A stretch of 64,000 bases of DNA from Lachnospiraceae bacterium (GCA_015057665.1 SVDY01000003.1:98804-162803); one strand, 5' to 3'; positions 18,626 through 27,616 are shown, counted from the stretch's first letter. The notes: a model not told the origin generated them from the sequence alone. Translations and numbers: made by a program.

Positions 18626-19612
18626 ATGGCAGCGAACGACCAGAAGTTACGAACACTATATCTGATGCAGATTTTATTAGAAGAGACAGACGAATCCCAC
18701 ATTCTGAATGCATCAGAGCTGATTGGCAGATTAAAAGTAAAATACAACATGGAAGCAGACCGCCGCACGGTCTATGGCGACATTGATGTACTGGAGAGAT
18801 TTGGTTTAAGCATAACACAGTTGAAGGGTAAGAATCCGGGATATTATGTGGACAGCCGTGATTTTGAATTGGCAGAACTTAAGCTGCTGGTGGATGCGGT
18901 CCAGTCTTCCAAGTTTATTACAGAGAAGAAGACGAGGGAGTTGATCCGCAAGCTGGAGACCCTTTGCAGCAGGCAGGAAGCGGAGCAGCTTTCCAGAGAA
19001 GTGCTTCTTTATAATCGTCCGAAGACGAAGAACGAGACAATTTATTATAACGTAGACAATATTCATTCAGCCATGGCCGGCAACAGGCAGATTACATTTC
19101 AATATGCCGAATGGACAACAAAAGCAGAACTCCGGCCGAAGAAGAATGGAGCGTTTTATGTAGTAAGCCCATGGAGACTGACCTGGGACAATGAGAATTA
19201 TTACCTGATTGCCTATGATGAGGAGGCGGGTAAGATTAAACATTACCGGGTGGATAAGATGCAAAAGATGCAGATTCTTGAAACGGAACGAAAGGGAGAA
19301 GATGCATTTGAAGCGGTGAACCTGACGGCTTTTGCCAAGAAGACTTTTGGTATGTTTGGCGGTAAGGACAGGGAAGTGACTCTTTTATGCAGGAATGAAC
19401 TGGCAGGGGTTGTTATTGACCGGTTTGGTCAGGATATCTGGATGATTCCCGAAGGACCAGAACATTTTAAAGCGAAAGTGATGGTGACCATCAGTCCGCA
19501 GTTTTTTGGCTGGGTCACTGGAATCGGCGGTAAGATGAAGATTGCAGAGCCCTCTGATGTACAGGCGGAATACAGAGAATACATTAGAGGTATTATAGGT
19601 TTATATGAATAG
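18626..19612 (+). CDS. WYL-domain transcriptional regulator
   Basis: 328 residues. N-terminal winged HTH of the HTH_11/DeoR type (residues about 8-70, DRRTVYGDIDVLERFG is the recognition region), a linker, then a WYL domain with SPWRLTWDNENYYLIAYDE and HYRVDKM, and a C-terminal WCX-like part. WYL proteins sense ligands, often nucleic acids or nucleotides, and control stress or transport genes. The MFS exporter gene follows with a 9-base gap, so it is the likely partner and target. Confidence 0.92.
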   Translation: MAANDQKLRTLYLMQILLEETDESHILNASELIGRLKVKYNMEADRRTVYGDIDVLERFGLSITQLKGKNPGYYVDSRDFELAELKLLVDAVQSSKFITEKKTRELIRKLETLCSRQEAEQLSREVLLYNRPKTKNETIYYNVDNIHSAMAGNRQITFQYAEWTTKAELRPKKNGAFYVVSPWRLTWDNENYYLIAYDEEAGKIKHYRVDKMQKMQILETERKGEDAFEAVNLTAFAKKTFGMFGGKDREVTLLCRNELAGVVIDRFGQDIWMIPEGPEHFKAKVMVTISPQFFGWVTGIGGKMKIAEPSDVQAEYREYIRGIIGLYE

Positions 19613-19621
19613 GAGGAACAG

Positions 19622-20854
19622 ATGAAACGCATATTTGGAATGTATGGTGGTCTCAGGAAGGAGATTTATATCATCTGTTTCGGACGGCTTGTAACATCTA
19701 TGGGCGGACTTGTCTGGCCCATGCTTACCCTTATTTTAAAGAGCAAACTAGGATTTAATGCAGAAGAAGTAGCCTTGTGGTTTCTTCTTTTTGGCGTGTT
19801 TCAGATTCCGTTTAATTATATTGGCGGCCGATTGACAGACAGGTATAATAAGAGGAACCTGATTTTGATTTTTGATTTCATATCAGTGGTATTATATTGT
19901 ACAACAGCGGTGCTTCCTCTTACGACAGGAAGTCTGTGGATTTATTTTATCGGATCCTTGTTCCAGCATATGGAATGGCCGGCCTATGATGCGTTGATTG
20001 CGGAGATGACCAGTGACCATGACAGAGAGAAGGCCTATTCTCTTCAGTATCTGGCAGCGAATCTAGGGGTTGTGTTTGCGCCGACCCTGGGTGGACTTTT
20101 GTTTCAGAATTATCTGTGGCTGTCATTTCTCATCTGCGGTATGGCTGTGTTTTCTTCCACCGTGCTGATTTTCTTCTTTATTCCAAAGAACGTGGAAGCG
20201 GCAGTTAATCACAATACATACGAGAATAGAGAAGAGGGAAGTCTGTTTAAGATTCTGAAAGGGCGGAGCATACTGATTTTTTATACCTTGATCTGCTGCA
20301 TTTCCATTACCCTTTACAATCAGTTCAATTATCTTCTGCCTATTCAGATGGATGAGATTTTTTTGGAGCAAGGTGCCGTGTTCTTTGGAATGCTGACCAG
20401 TGTGAACGGTCTTGTTGTCATTAGCTGTACTCCGATCCTCACCCAGTGGACACTGAGATGGTGTGATTTGGACCGGATTATATGGGGAGTTTTATTGCAG
20501 ATTGCAGCCCTTTGCTCTTATTATTTTTATTATGACGGAATTGGATTTTATATTGTATCCATGGTGATATTTACCATTGGAGAGGTGCTGAACACTCTGG
20601 GAGCCCATCCTTACTTATCCAAAAGGGTTCCGGCATCCCATCGAGGGCGAATCATATCCATTCACAACATCTGTACTTCCACAGTTTCTTCTTTTGGGAA
20701 TACTATTGTGGGAAGAATTATTGTTTTGTATACTTTCAGAGAAGGATGGATTTTCGTTTTTGTTGTGGGAAGCTTGTTGATGAGCCTCTTTGTTTTATAC
20801 CGTGGAATGGATAGGAAACGGTTTGAACTGTTGTACCATAGAATAATAAATTAA
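19622..20854 (+). CDS. MFS transporter
   Basis: 410 residues with about 12 membrane segments. The loop between segments 2 and 3 has the MFS signature GGRLTDRYNKRN. The N-terminal half also has a charged motif ending DHDREKAYSLQ, often seen in drug-efflux (DHA1-like) members. Substrate unknown; probably regulated by the WYL protein encoded just before it. Start behind AGGAGG. Confidence 0.9.
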   Translation: MKRIFGMYGGLRKEIYIICFGRLVTSMGGLVWPMLTLILKSKLGFNAEEVALWFLLFGVFQIPFNYIGGRLTDRYNKRNLILIFDFISVVLYCTTAVLPLTTGSLWIYFIGSLFQHMEWPAYDALIAEMTSDHDREKAYSLQYLAANLGVVFAPTLGGLLFQNYLWLSFLICGMAVFSSTVLIFFFIPKNVEAAVNHNTYENREEGSLFKILKGRSILIFYTLICCISITLYNQFNYLLPIQMDEIFLEQGAVFFGMLTSVNGLVVISCTPILTQWTLRWCDLDRIIWGVLLQIAALCSYYFYYDGIGFYIVSMVIFTIGEVLNTLGAHPYLSKRVPASHRGRIISIHNICTSTVSSFGNTIVGRIIVLYTFREGWIFVFVVGSLLMSLFVLYRGMDRKRFELLYHRIIN

Positions 20855-20871
20855 GAAATGGAGAGATACCT

Positions 20872-21756
20872 ATGAAGATAATAGAAGGCTATATGCCGTT
20901 CCTGGGCTATCAGACTTATTACCGTATCGTCGGAGAGAATACGGGCACTAAGGCCCCTCTTGTTTTACTCCACGGAGGACCGGGATCTACCCATAATTAC
21001 TTCGAAGTTCTTGACCGGCTGGCTGAAGAAGACGGACGTCAGCTCATTATGTATGACCAGATCGGTTGCGGCGAATCCTATGTGGACAATCGACCGGATC
21101 TGTGGAATGGAAAAGTATGGGCAGAAGAACTGATCGCTTTAAGAAAGTATTTAGGAATTGAAGAATGCCATCTTCTCGGACAGTCATGGGGCGGCATGCT
21201 TCTTCTTGATTATATCTGTAATTATAAACCGAAAGGAATTAAGAGCATGATTTTGTCCAGTACTCTTCCGGCATCCTGGATGTGGGGAAAGGAACAGGCA
21301 AGAATGATCCGTTTTCTGCCAGAGCATATGCAGGAAGCAATTGAACGGGCAACCAGAACGGGAGATTATAGTGATCCGGTCTATCAGGAAGCAGAGGCAG
21401 AGTATATGCTCCGCCATTGTGGCGGACCTGCGTCCGAAGAGGATCCGGAATGTCTCAGGCGTCCAAGAAGAACAGGAAGGGAATCCTATCTTGTGGGATG
21501 GGGACCAAATGAGTTCACCCCTCTTGGAACTTTGAAAGACTACGATGTGACAAGTCAGTTAAAGTATATCAAAGAGCCTGCTCTTGTTATCAGCGGAGGC
21601 AACGATCTTTGTACTCCCGCAATCGCCAAATATATGTATGACCACATTCCGAATTCCCAGTGGGAACTTTTCTCCGATTGTAGACATTCCTGTTTTGTGG
21701 AGGATACAGACAGATATGTGGAATTATTAAAAGAATGGCTCAATAAATGTGAATAA
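20872..21756 (+). CDS. Alpha/beta hydrolase, proline iminopeptidase-like
   Basis: 294 residues. Contains the S33-family signatures HGGPGSTHNY (oxyanion hole), YDQIGCGES and the nucleophile elbow GQSWGG with Ser105; catalytic Asp in GGNDLCTP and His in CRHSCFVED. These are the features of prolyl aminopeptidases and L-amino-acid amidases. Cytosolic (no signal). It follows the MFS gene by 17 bases and may belong to the same unit. Release of N-terminal proline is the family activity, not proven here. Confidence 0.87.
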   Translation: MKIIEGYMPFLGYQTYYRIVGENTGTKAPLVLLHGGPGSTHNYFEVLDRLAEEDGRQLIMYDQIGCGESYVDNRPDLWNGKVWAEELIALRKYLGIEECHLLGQSWGGMLLLDYICNYKPKGIKSMILSSTLPASWMWGKEQARMIRFLPEHMQEAIERATRTGDYSDPVYQEAEAEYMLRHCGGPASEEDPECLRRPRRTGRESYLVGWGPNEFTPLGTLKDYDVTSQLKYIKEPALVISGGNDLCTPAIAKYMYDHIPNSQWELFSDCRHSCFVEDTDRYVELLKEWLNKCE

Positions 21757-21852
21757 TCATGTGAATGATTCTGTGAATGTTATAAGAAAAATCGGTTTTT
21801 CTATCGGAAACCGGGACAAATGACGAATGTGAAAGAAAGAGAGGAAACAAAT

Positions 21853-24336
21853 ATGGCAGTAAACAGACCACGCGGCCGGCAGAAAAATGTGACCGGTTCA
21901 GGGAAAGGCGTAAAACGCCGCGGATCCGGCCTTGGTACCGGTCCGGTAGGTTCATCCGGAGGCTATAGCGGCCGCCCGGGAAGAAAATCTGCGGGAGGCG
22001 GCTTTGGAAATTCCGGGAGCTCCAACAGTCCGGGAGGTTCCAATGGCACAGGAAGCGGTCCGAGAATGACCCGTTCCGGTGGAGGATGTTCTAAGATTCT
22101 CATTTTGATTGTCTTCCTGCTTGTGGCAGGCGGTGGAGGAATCGGAAGCCTGTTTTCCGGAGGCGGGTCCGGGGAAGGCCTTTTCACCGGAGGCGGACTG
22201 GGAGATCTTATTTTATCTGAGAACAGCAATCAGAATGATCAGTATGGGGATTTGACTACGCTTTTAGGAAGCCTTGGAGGAGGAAGCATTTCTAGCGGAT
22301 GGGACAATGGAAGCAATGCAGGTTCTCTTGACACATCCGTAGACAGCAGTGCACGAGATAAATATACTGAGATTCGTGGAAATGGCAGGGATGAAGTGAC
22401 TCTTATGGTCTACCTTTGCGGAACGGACTTAGAATCCAGAAGCAAGATGGCAACATCTGATCTTCAGGAGATGATAGGTGCAGAACTTTCTGATAAAGTG
22501 AACCTTATTGTGTATACAGGCGGCTGTAAAGCATGGCAGAACAGTGCAGTGAGCAGTAAGACCAATCAGATCTGGCAGGTGAAGAATGACGGAATTGTGT
22601 GTTTGGAGAAAGACCTTGGAAGCAAAGCCATGACAGATCCGAATACTCTGGTATCTTTTATCAAATACTGTACGCAGAACTTTCCTGCAGACCGCAACTC
22701 CCTTATCTTCTGGGATCATGGCGGCGGTTCTGTAAGTGGATTCGGTTATGATGAAAAATTTGCCCAGAGCGGTTCTATGAGTCTTGGAGAGATTGATAAA
22801 GCCCTTACAGCGGCAAAGGTAAAGTTTGATTTTGTTGGTTTTGATGCATGTCTTATGGCGACGACAGAGAATGCGCTTATGCTTACAGAGCATGCGGATT
22901 ATCTTATTGCCAGTGAAGAGACAGAGCCGGGAATTGGCTGGTATTATACAGATTGGTTAACTGAACTTTCCAGGAATACATCTATGCCGACGCTTGAGAT
23001 CGGTAAGAATATTATTGATGATTTCGTGGATATGTGTGGAAGAAAATGTCCGGGACAGTCTACCACCCTTTCTATTGTTGATCTGGCAGAATTAGAAGCC
23101 ACCATTCCGGATGCTTTCGTGGACTTTTCAAACAGTACATATAATTTAATTCGCAACAAAGAATATGCCCAGGTATCAAATGCAAGAAGCGACGCAAGAG
23201 AATTCGGTGCAACAAGTAAGATTGATCAGGTTGATTTGGTTCACCTGGCAAAAAATATGGATACAAAGGAAGGAGATGCTTTGGCAAAAGCTCTTCTTGG
23301 TGCAGTGAAATACAACCGTACTTCCTCCAATATGACCAATTCCTATGGTCTTTCCATTTATTTTCCATACCGTAAGGCATCTTTAGTGGACGATGCTGTG
23401 GATACTTACGAACAGATTGGAATGGACGGAGAATATGCAAGATGCATTAAAGCTTTTGCAAGTATGGAAATGAGCGGTCAGGCAGCCAGCGGAGGCACCA
23501 CCACTCCGGTTCCATCTCTTATGGATATGTTCGGTGGCGGCAGCAGTTCTTATGGCAATGCAGAGATGATTGAACAGATTCTTGGATCCTTCCTTGGCGG
23601 CAATGTCAGCAGTATTTCCGGACTTTCCGGAAATAACATTGATTTCTTTAACGGAAGGGCACTTTCTGAGACGGAGACAGCAGAATATATTGCGGAAAAC
23701 TCTTTCGACGGAAGTCTTCTCACATGGGAAGATACGAAGAACGGTCCTGCTATTGTCCTGCCAAAGGAACAGTGGGAGATGGTGCAGGAGCTTCATGCAA
23801 ACATGTTCTACGATGATGGTGAAGGTTTTGTAGATCTTGGACTTGATAATGTCTATGATTTTGATAACAAAGGCAACCTTCTTGTGCCGGAAGAATGTAC
23901 ATGGCTCGCAATCAATGAACAGCCGGTGGCATATTATCATGAAGCTACTGTAGATGACGGTGTAAATTACAGCATTATGGGACGTGTACCTGTCCTTTAT
24001 AATGGAGAACGGGCAGAGTTGATTCTTGAATTTACAGATGCGGATCCGTATGGAAGTGTTGTTGGTGTGCGAAGAGTTTATGTTGAAGGCGAGACAGCCA
24101 CAGTTGCAAAGACCATGGGCACTGTACAGGACGGCGACGTGATTGACTTTATCTGCGATTACTACAGCTATGATGGAGAATACCTTGACAGCTATATGTT
24201 AGGTGACCAGCTTATTGTTGACGGCGAATTAGAGATCAGTGATGTGTATGTGGATGCAGATGCGGCGAATTTATGTTATCGCTTTACAGATCTTTATAAT
24301 CAGGCATACTGGACAGAACCGGCACCATTAAACTAA
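21853..24336 (+). CDS. Clostripain-family (C11) cysteine peptidase, membrane-anchored
   Basis: 827 residues from the ATG behind AGAGAGG (an in-frame ATG 11 codons upstream lacks a site). The first 80 residues are Gly/Ser/Arg-rich and basic, then one membrane segment CSKILILIVFLLVAGG, a second Gly-rich linker, and a C11 peptidase domain with VTLMVYLCGTDLES, catalytic His289 in HGGGSVSGFG and Cys333 in DACLMATTE. The C-terminal 300 residues form a separate beta-rich domain. Orientation suggests an external peptidase on a membrane anchor. C11 enzymes cut after Arg or Lys and are often self-processed. Confidence 0.92.
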   Translation: MAVNRPRGRQKNVTGSGKGVKRRGSGLGTGPVGSSGGYSGRPGRKSAGGGFGNSGSSNSPGGSNGTGSGPRMTRSGGGCSKILILIVFLLVAGGGGIGSLFSGGGSGEGLFTGGGLGDLILSENSNQNDQYGDLTTLLGSLGGGSISSGWDNGSNAGSLDTSVDSSARDKYTEIRGNGRDEVTLMVYLCGTDLESRSKMATSDLQEMIGAELSDKVNLIVYTGGCKAWQNSAVSSKTNQIWQVKNDGIVCLEKDLGSKAMTDPNTLVSFIKYCTQNFPADRNSLIFWDHGGGSVSGFGYDEKFAQSGSMSLGEIDKALTAAKVKFDFVGFDACLMATTENALMLTEHADYLIASEETEPGIGWYYTDWLTELSRNTSMPTLEIGKNIIDDFVDMCGRKCPGQSTTLSIVDLAELEATIPDAFVDFSNSTYNLIRNKEYAQVSNARSDAREFGATSKIDQVDLVHLAKNMDTKEGDALAKALLGAVKYNRTSSNMTNSYGLSIYFPYRKASLVDDAVDTYEQIGMDGEYARCIKAFASMEMSGQAASGGTTTPVPSLMDMFGGGSSSYGNAEMIEQILGSFLGGNVSSISGLSGNNIDFFNGRALSETETAEYIAENSFDGSLLTWEDTKNGPAIVLPKEQWEMVQELHANMFYDDGEGFVDLGLDNVYDFDNKGNLLVPEECTWLAINEQPVAYYHEATVDDGVNYSIMGRVPVLYNGERAELILEFTDADPYGSVVGVRRVYVEGETATVAKTMGTVQDGDVIDFICDYYSYDGEYLDSYMLGDQLIVDGELEISDVYVDADAANLCYRFTDLYNQAYWTEPAPLN

Positions 24337-24364
24337 ATACAGGAAATCACCGGTAACCGGAGAA

Positions 24365-24401
24365 GGGGAACTTTTCGATTCGATTGGAAAGTTCCTTTTT
24401 T
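24365..24401 (+). terminator. Terminator of C11 peptidase gene
   Basis: GGAACTTTTC (24367-24376) with GGAAAGTTCC (24386-24395), followed by T6. Confidence 0.88.
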
Positions 24402-24405
24402 GTGT

Positions 24406-24492
24406 CAGCGACGAGCCAAAGTCCGAGCTTGCTCGAGACCTTGGCGACCGCTTACAATCCCGGAATGCGCCTTCTGGCGCTTCCGGTGATTG
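24406..24492 (+). repeat. Two-hairpin interspersed repeat, family 1, copy 1
   Basis: First hairpin GCCAAAGTCCGAGC pairs with GCTCGAGACCTTGGC; second hairpin CCGGAATGCGCC pairs with GGCGCTTCCGG, closed by CAATC/GATTG. Two further copies are at 25504-25589 (full) and 27144-27188 (second hairpin only). Stem bases change in pairs between copies. Confidence 0.85.
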
Positions 24493-24536
24493 CTGGTCAA
24501 ATGAAGAAAGGGACGTTAACAAAGTTAGTTCACTTG

Positions 24537-24565
24537 TTGACTTTAGCGCGGTAACGTGGTAGAAT
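24537..24565 (+). promoter_or_regulatory. Promoter of amino-acid importer with shared motif
   Basis: TTGACT (24537-24542), 17 bases, TAGAAT (24560-24565). The spacer and -10 region lie within the block CTTTAGCGCGGTAACGTGG (24541 on), which matches 20 of 24 bases at 3241-3264 near the other transporter promoter. A regulator binding here would block or aid polymerase directly; that part is inference. Confidence 0.78.
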
Positions 24566-24614
24566 GATAAAGTCAAAAGACATTAAGACGAAGACAAAGA
24601 AAGGAATAGACGTT

Positions 24615-25427
24615 ATGAAGAAATTATTCGCAGTTTTAATGACAATGATTATGGTATTCTCTCTTGCTGCATGCGGCGGTACAGACAACAAAGATGACAG
24701 TGCATCTCCTAAGACTGATCTGGAATATGTAAAAGAGAAAGGAAAGTTAGTAGTTGGTATTACCGATTATGCACCGATGGATTATAAAGATGCAGACGGC
24801 AACTGGATTGGTTTTGATGCAGATATGGCAAGAGCATTTGCAGAAAGCCTTGGTGTAGAAGTGGAATTTACTGAAATCGATTGGGATAACAAGATTTTAG
24901 AATTAGAAAGTAAAGCCATTGACTGTGTATGGAATGGTATGACACTTTCTGATGAAGTAAAAGCCGGCATGAGCACATCCAATCCATATTGTAACAACTC
25001 TCAGATGGTAATCGTACCTGCTGACAAGGCTGCTCAGTATCAGACAATCGAAAGTCTTGCTGATCTTACATTTGCAGTAGAGTCCGGCAGCGTTGGGGAA
25101 GATGAAGTAGAAGCATTAAACCTTGCAACAACTCCAGTAAAAGATCAGGCAACAGCATTAATGGAAGTTGCTGCGGGAACATCCGATGCGGCAGTGGTAG
25201 ACTCTTTAATGGCAGGTGCTATGGTTGGCGAAGGAACAAGCTATGATGATTTAACATTTACAGTAAGTTTAAATTCAGAAGAAGGAGAAGTATTTGGTGT
25301 TGGTTTCAGAAAAGATTCTGATATTACAGCAGCTCTTAACGAATTCTTCAAAACAGCTTATGCAGATGGTTCCATGATGGAATGTGCCGAAACTTATGGC
25401 GTTCAGGCAGCAATTATTGCACAGTAG
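24615..25427 (+). CDS. Polar amino-acid ABC substrate-binding lipoprotein
   Basis: 270 residues from the ATG behind AAAGGAA (upstream in-frame codons overlap the promoter). Lipoprotein signal with lipobox LAAC (Cys20). The mature protein starts the SBP_bac_3 pattern LVVGITDYAPMDYKD, then IGFDADMARAFAESLGV and IDCVWNGMTLSDE. It should bind a polar amino acid, possibly cystine, glutamine or an arginine-like compound; the specificity cannot be read. Its gene is followed by a terminator and a structured repeat before the permease, so it is likely made in excess over the membrane parts. Confidence 0.92.
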   Translation: MKKLFAVLMTMIMVFSLAACGGTDNKDDSASPKTDLEYVKEKGKLVVGITDYAPMDYKDADGNWIGFDADMARAFAESLGVEVEFTEIDWDNKILELESKAIDCVWNGMTLSDEVKAGMSTSNPYCNNSQMVIVPADKAAQYQTIESLADLTFAVESGSVGEDEVEALNLATTPVKDQATALMEVAAGTSDAAVVDSLMAGAMVGEGTSYDDLTFTVSLNSEEGEVFGVGFRKDSDITAALNEFFKTAYADGSMMECAETYGVQAAIIAQ

Positions 25428-25430
25428 AAA

Positions 25431-25499
25431 GAATACGGCGAGCGTATTCTCCTTAAAAATAAGTGAAAAGCAGGGAGCGGTTTACGCTCTCTGCTTTTT
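25431..25499 (+). terminator. Stem-loop plus intrinsic terminator inside importer operon
   Basis: A hairpin GAATACG/CGTATTC (25431-25449), then AAAGCAGGGAGCG (25467-25479) pairing with CGCTCTCTGCTTT (25485-25497) and T5. Located between the binding-protein and permease genes, it should terminate most transcripts, with partial read-through supplying the permease and ATPase. Confidence 0.88.
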
Positions 25500-25503
25500 G
25501 TGA

Positions 25504-25589
25504 CAACGACGAGCCAAAATCTAAGCTTGCTTAAGACTTTGGCGACCATATGCAATCACGGAATTCATCCTCTGATGATTCCGGGATTG
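25504..25589 (+). repeat. Two-hairpin interspersed repeat, family 1, copy 2
   Basis: Aligned to copy 1 along its length: GCCAAAATCTAAGC with GCTTAAGACTTTGGC, and CGGAATTCATC with GATGATTCCG, closed by CAATC/GATTG. Stem CGAGC/GCTCG of copy 1 is here TAAGC/GCTTA, and GCGCC/GGCGC is CATC/GATG, so pairing is kept. It ends about 20 bases before the permease ribosome binding site. Confidence 0.85.
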
Positions 25590-25618
25590 TGGCAGCAACA
25601 ACGAGAGAGGTTTTTTAT

Positions 25619-26305
25619 ATGGAATTATTTTTAGAACAGCTTCCCATTGTAATAAAAGCTTTAAATGTAGGATTCCTTCAGACATTAAAGCTGTTTTTTG
25701 TAACATTGCTTGGTGCATTTCCTCTGGGCTTGGTGATTGCCTTTGGCTCCATGTCAAAGTTCAAACCTTTAAGCTATTTTACAAGAATTATTGTATGGAT
25801 CATTCGAGGAACACCGCTTATGATTCAGCTTTTAATTATCTATTATATGCCGGGGCTTGTATTTAAAAATCCTATCTGGGGAAGTGGAGAAGAAGGAAGA
25901 TTTCTCGCTTCTGCAATTATGTTTATCTTTAATTATTCCTGTTATTTTTCCGAGATTTACCGCGGCGGTATTCAAAGCGTGCCAATCGGACAGCAGGAAG
26001 CAGGTCTGGTTCTTGGCATGACAAAAAGCCAGATTTTCTTTAAAGTAACTCTTCTTCAGATGATTAAGAGAATTGTTCCTCCAATGTCCAATGAGGTTAT
26101 TACACTTGTAAAAGACACCTCCCTTGCAAGAATTATTGCTCTTCAGGAAATTATCTGGGCAGGTCAGGCTTTCATGAAAGGTTCCAATGGAATCTCCGGA
26201 GCAATCTGGCCATTATTCTTTACAGGAATTTACTATTTGATCTTTAACGGAATCATGACACTGATTCTTGGACAGATTGAGAAGAAACTGGACTATTTCA
26301 GATAG
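25619..26305 (+). CDS. Polar amino-acid ABC permease
   Basis: 228 residues from the ATG behind AGAGAGG; longer forms would begin inside the repeat. Membrane protein with about five segments and the HisM/GlnP-type EAA loop EAGLVLGMTKSQIFFKVTL, and RGTPLMIQLL in the N-terminal half, both typical of the His/Glu/Gln/Arg/opine 3-TM family. Works with the preceding binding protein and the next ATPase. Confidence 0.93.
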   Translation: MELFLEQLPIVIKALNVGFLQTLKLFFVTLLGAFPLGLVIAFGSMSKFKPLSYFTRIIVWIIRGTPLMIQLLIIYYMPGLVFKNPIWGSGEEGRFLASAIMFIFNYSCYFSEIYRGGIQSVPIGQQEAGLVLGMTKSQIFFKVTLLQMIKRIVPPMSNEVITLVKDTSLARIIALQEIIWAGQAFMKGSNGISGAIWPLFFTGIYYLIFNGIMTLILGQIEKKLDYFR

Positions 26306-26317
26306 GGGGAAATGCAT

Positions 26318-27103
26318 ATGTCAATTTTAGAAGTGAAAAATATACATAAAACATTTGGCAGAACAGAAGTATTAAAAGACATTAATTTCTCTTTGGAACC
26401 GGGAGAGGTGGTATCTATCATCGGTTCTTCCGGAAGCGGGAAGACAACTCTGCTCCGGTGTCTCAATTTTTTAGAGACACCGGATGTGGGAGTCATCAGT
26501 GTAAATGATGAAATTCTCTTTGATTCCGCCAATCCAAAGACTCAGTTAGAATCAGAAATCCGCAAAAAAAGACTGCATTTCGGTCTTGTATTTCAGAATT
26601 TCAACCTGTTTCCACAGTATACCGCCCTTGGCAATGTGATGCTGGCCAAGGAGCTTCTGGCTAAGGAACAGCCAGATTATAAAACAAGAAGAAAAGAAAT
26701 TCATCAGGAGATTCAAAGAGAAGCAGAGAAGCTGCTTCGTCAGATGGGGCTTGGAGACAGAATGAATAATTATCCACACCAGCTCTCCGGCGGCCAGTGC
26801 CAGCGAGTTGCCATTGCAAGAGCCCTTGCCCTACAGCCGGATATCCTTTGTTTTGATGAACCAACATCCGCCCTTGATCCGGAACTGACAGGAGAGGTAT
26901 TAAAAGTAATCAAGGAACTGGCAGATCAGAACACCACCATGGTCATTGTTACCCATGAGATGGCTTTTGCAAAAGAGGTGGCAGGTAAGGTAATCTTTAT
27001 GGATGATGGTTTGATTGTAGAACAGGGAACACCGGAGGAAGTATTTGAGAATCCAACGGAAGAGAGAACGAAGAGTTTCTTGGCAAGTTATACACATTTA
27101 TAG
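26318..27103 (+). CDS. Polar amino-acid ABC ATPase
   Basis: 261 residues. Walker [11 protein letters not shown]-loop VFQNFNLFP, signature LSGGQCQR, Walker [13 protein letters not shown] and H-loop VTHE, the standard GlnQ/HisP set. Of two close ATGs, 26318 has correct spacing from GGGGGA. A small insertion of charged residues between Q-loop and signature (about residues 115-135) is normal in this group. Ends 2 bases before the terminator arm. Confidence 0.95.
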   Translation: MSILEVKNIHKTFGRTEVLKDINFSLEPGEVVSIIGSSGSGKTTLLRCLNFLETPDVGVISVNDEILFDSANPKTQLESEIRKKRLHFGLVFQNFNLFPQYTALGNVMLAKELLAKEQPDYKTRRKEIHQEIQREAEKLLRQMGLGDRMNNYPHQLSGGQCQRVAIARALALQPDILCFDEPTSALDPELTGEVLKVIKELADQNTTMVIVTHEMAFAKEVAGKVIFMDDGLIVEQGTPEEVFENPTEERTKSFLASYTHL

Positions 27104-27105
27104 AA

Positions 27106-27137
27106 AGAAGAGAAGCCCTGGGGCTTCTCTTCTTTGT
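27106..27137 (+). terminator. Terminator of amino-acid importer operon
   Basis: Perfect 13-bp stem AGAAGAGAAGCCC (27106-27118) with GGGCTTCTCTTCT (27121-27133), very short loop, TTT after. Confidence 0.85.
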
Positions 27138-27143
27138 TGTATA

Positions 27144-27188
27144 CCGCTTACAATCCCGGAATGCGTTTTCAGGCGCTTCCGGTGATTC
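27144..27188 (+). repeat. Family 1 repeat, copy 3 (second hairpin only)
   Basis: CCGCTTACAATCCCGGAATG is identical to copy 1 at 24448-24467, then GCG, an 8-base loop and CGCTTCCGGTGATT. Only the second half of the element is present. Confidence 0.8.
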
Positions 27189-27213
27189 CGTTCAGGGGAC
27201 GATATGGAGGGTT

Positions 27214-27328
27214 GGTGGGTACAGGCGGAAGAGTTGGAGCGAGGTACCAAGAAAAGGGCGAGAATGGAGGACAGGAAGTGACGTGGTGGGTACAGGCGGA
27301 AGAGTTGGAGCGAGGTACCCAGAAAAGG
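27214..27328 (+). repeat. 44-bp direct repeat pair in long gene-free stretch
   Basis: Two copies of a 44-base sequence (27214-27257 and 27285-27328) starting GGTGGGTACAGGCGGAAGAG, differing at one base, 71 bases apart. Each contains GGTACC, and GGTACC-like words recur at 27421 and 27447. An open frame crosses it, but the Gly/Arg-rich product has no credible start site and is set aside. Function unknown. Confidence 0.8.
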
Positions 27329-27470
27329 ACCAAAAAGGCGGGTACTGTATGGATATTTTGTTCCGGGTAGATTTGCATTCCTGAAAAAGGCGGTTTTCAG
27401 GTCGTTTTTTTGGAGATGACGGGTACCTGAATACTAAAATTTTGAGTGTACCAAAACAATAAATTTAAAC

Positions 27471-27503
27471 AATAGAGTGGTGCAATGTCGCTCTATTATT
27501 TTA
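27471..27503 (+). terminator. Terminator-like hairpin before VOC gene
   Basis: AATAGAGTG (27471-27479) with CGCTCTATT (27489-27497), followed by ATTTTAT. Weak T-run. Confidence 0.5.
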
Positions 27504-27540
27504 TCTGTTTCTATGTTATTATATTAAATAAGGGATGACT

Positions 27541-27616
27541 CCCGCTTCAAATGTGTAGGGCATTAAGCGGCGAGTAACAAAATTGTATCAGTGGCGGAAG
27601 TCAATCCCACATCTGA
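27541..27616 (+). other. Structured leader before VOC gene
   Basis: Two stems: CCGCTT (27542-27547) with AAGCGG (27565-27570), and TCAGTGG (27588-27594) with CCACATCTGA (27607-27616). No T-run and no match to a riboswitch class that I can recognise. It lies directly before the VOC gene binding site. Confidence 0.4.

Noticed and set aside
27134..27370. 78-codon ORF across the direct repeats
   Set aside because: No start signal, starts in a terminator, and the product is a low-complexity translation of the repeats.
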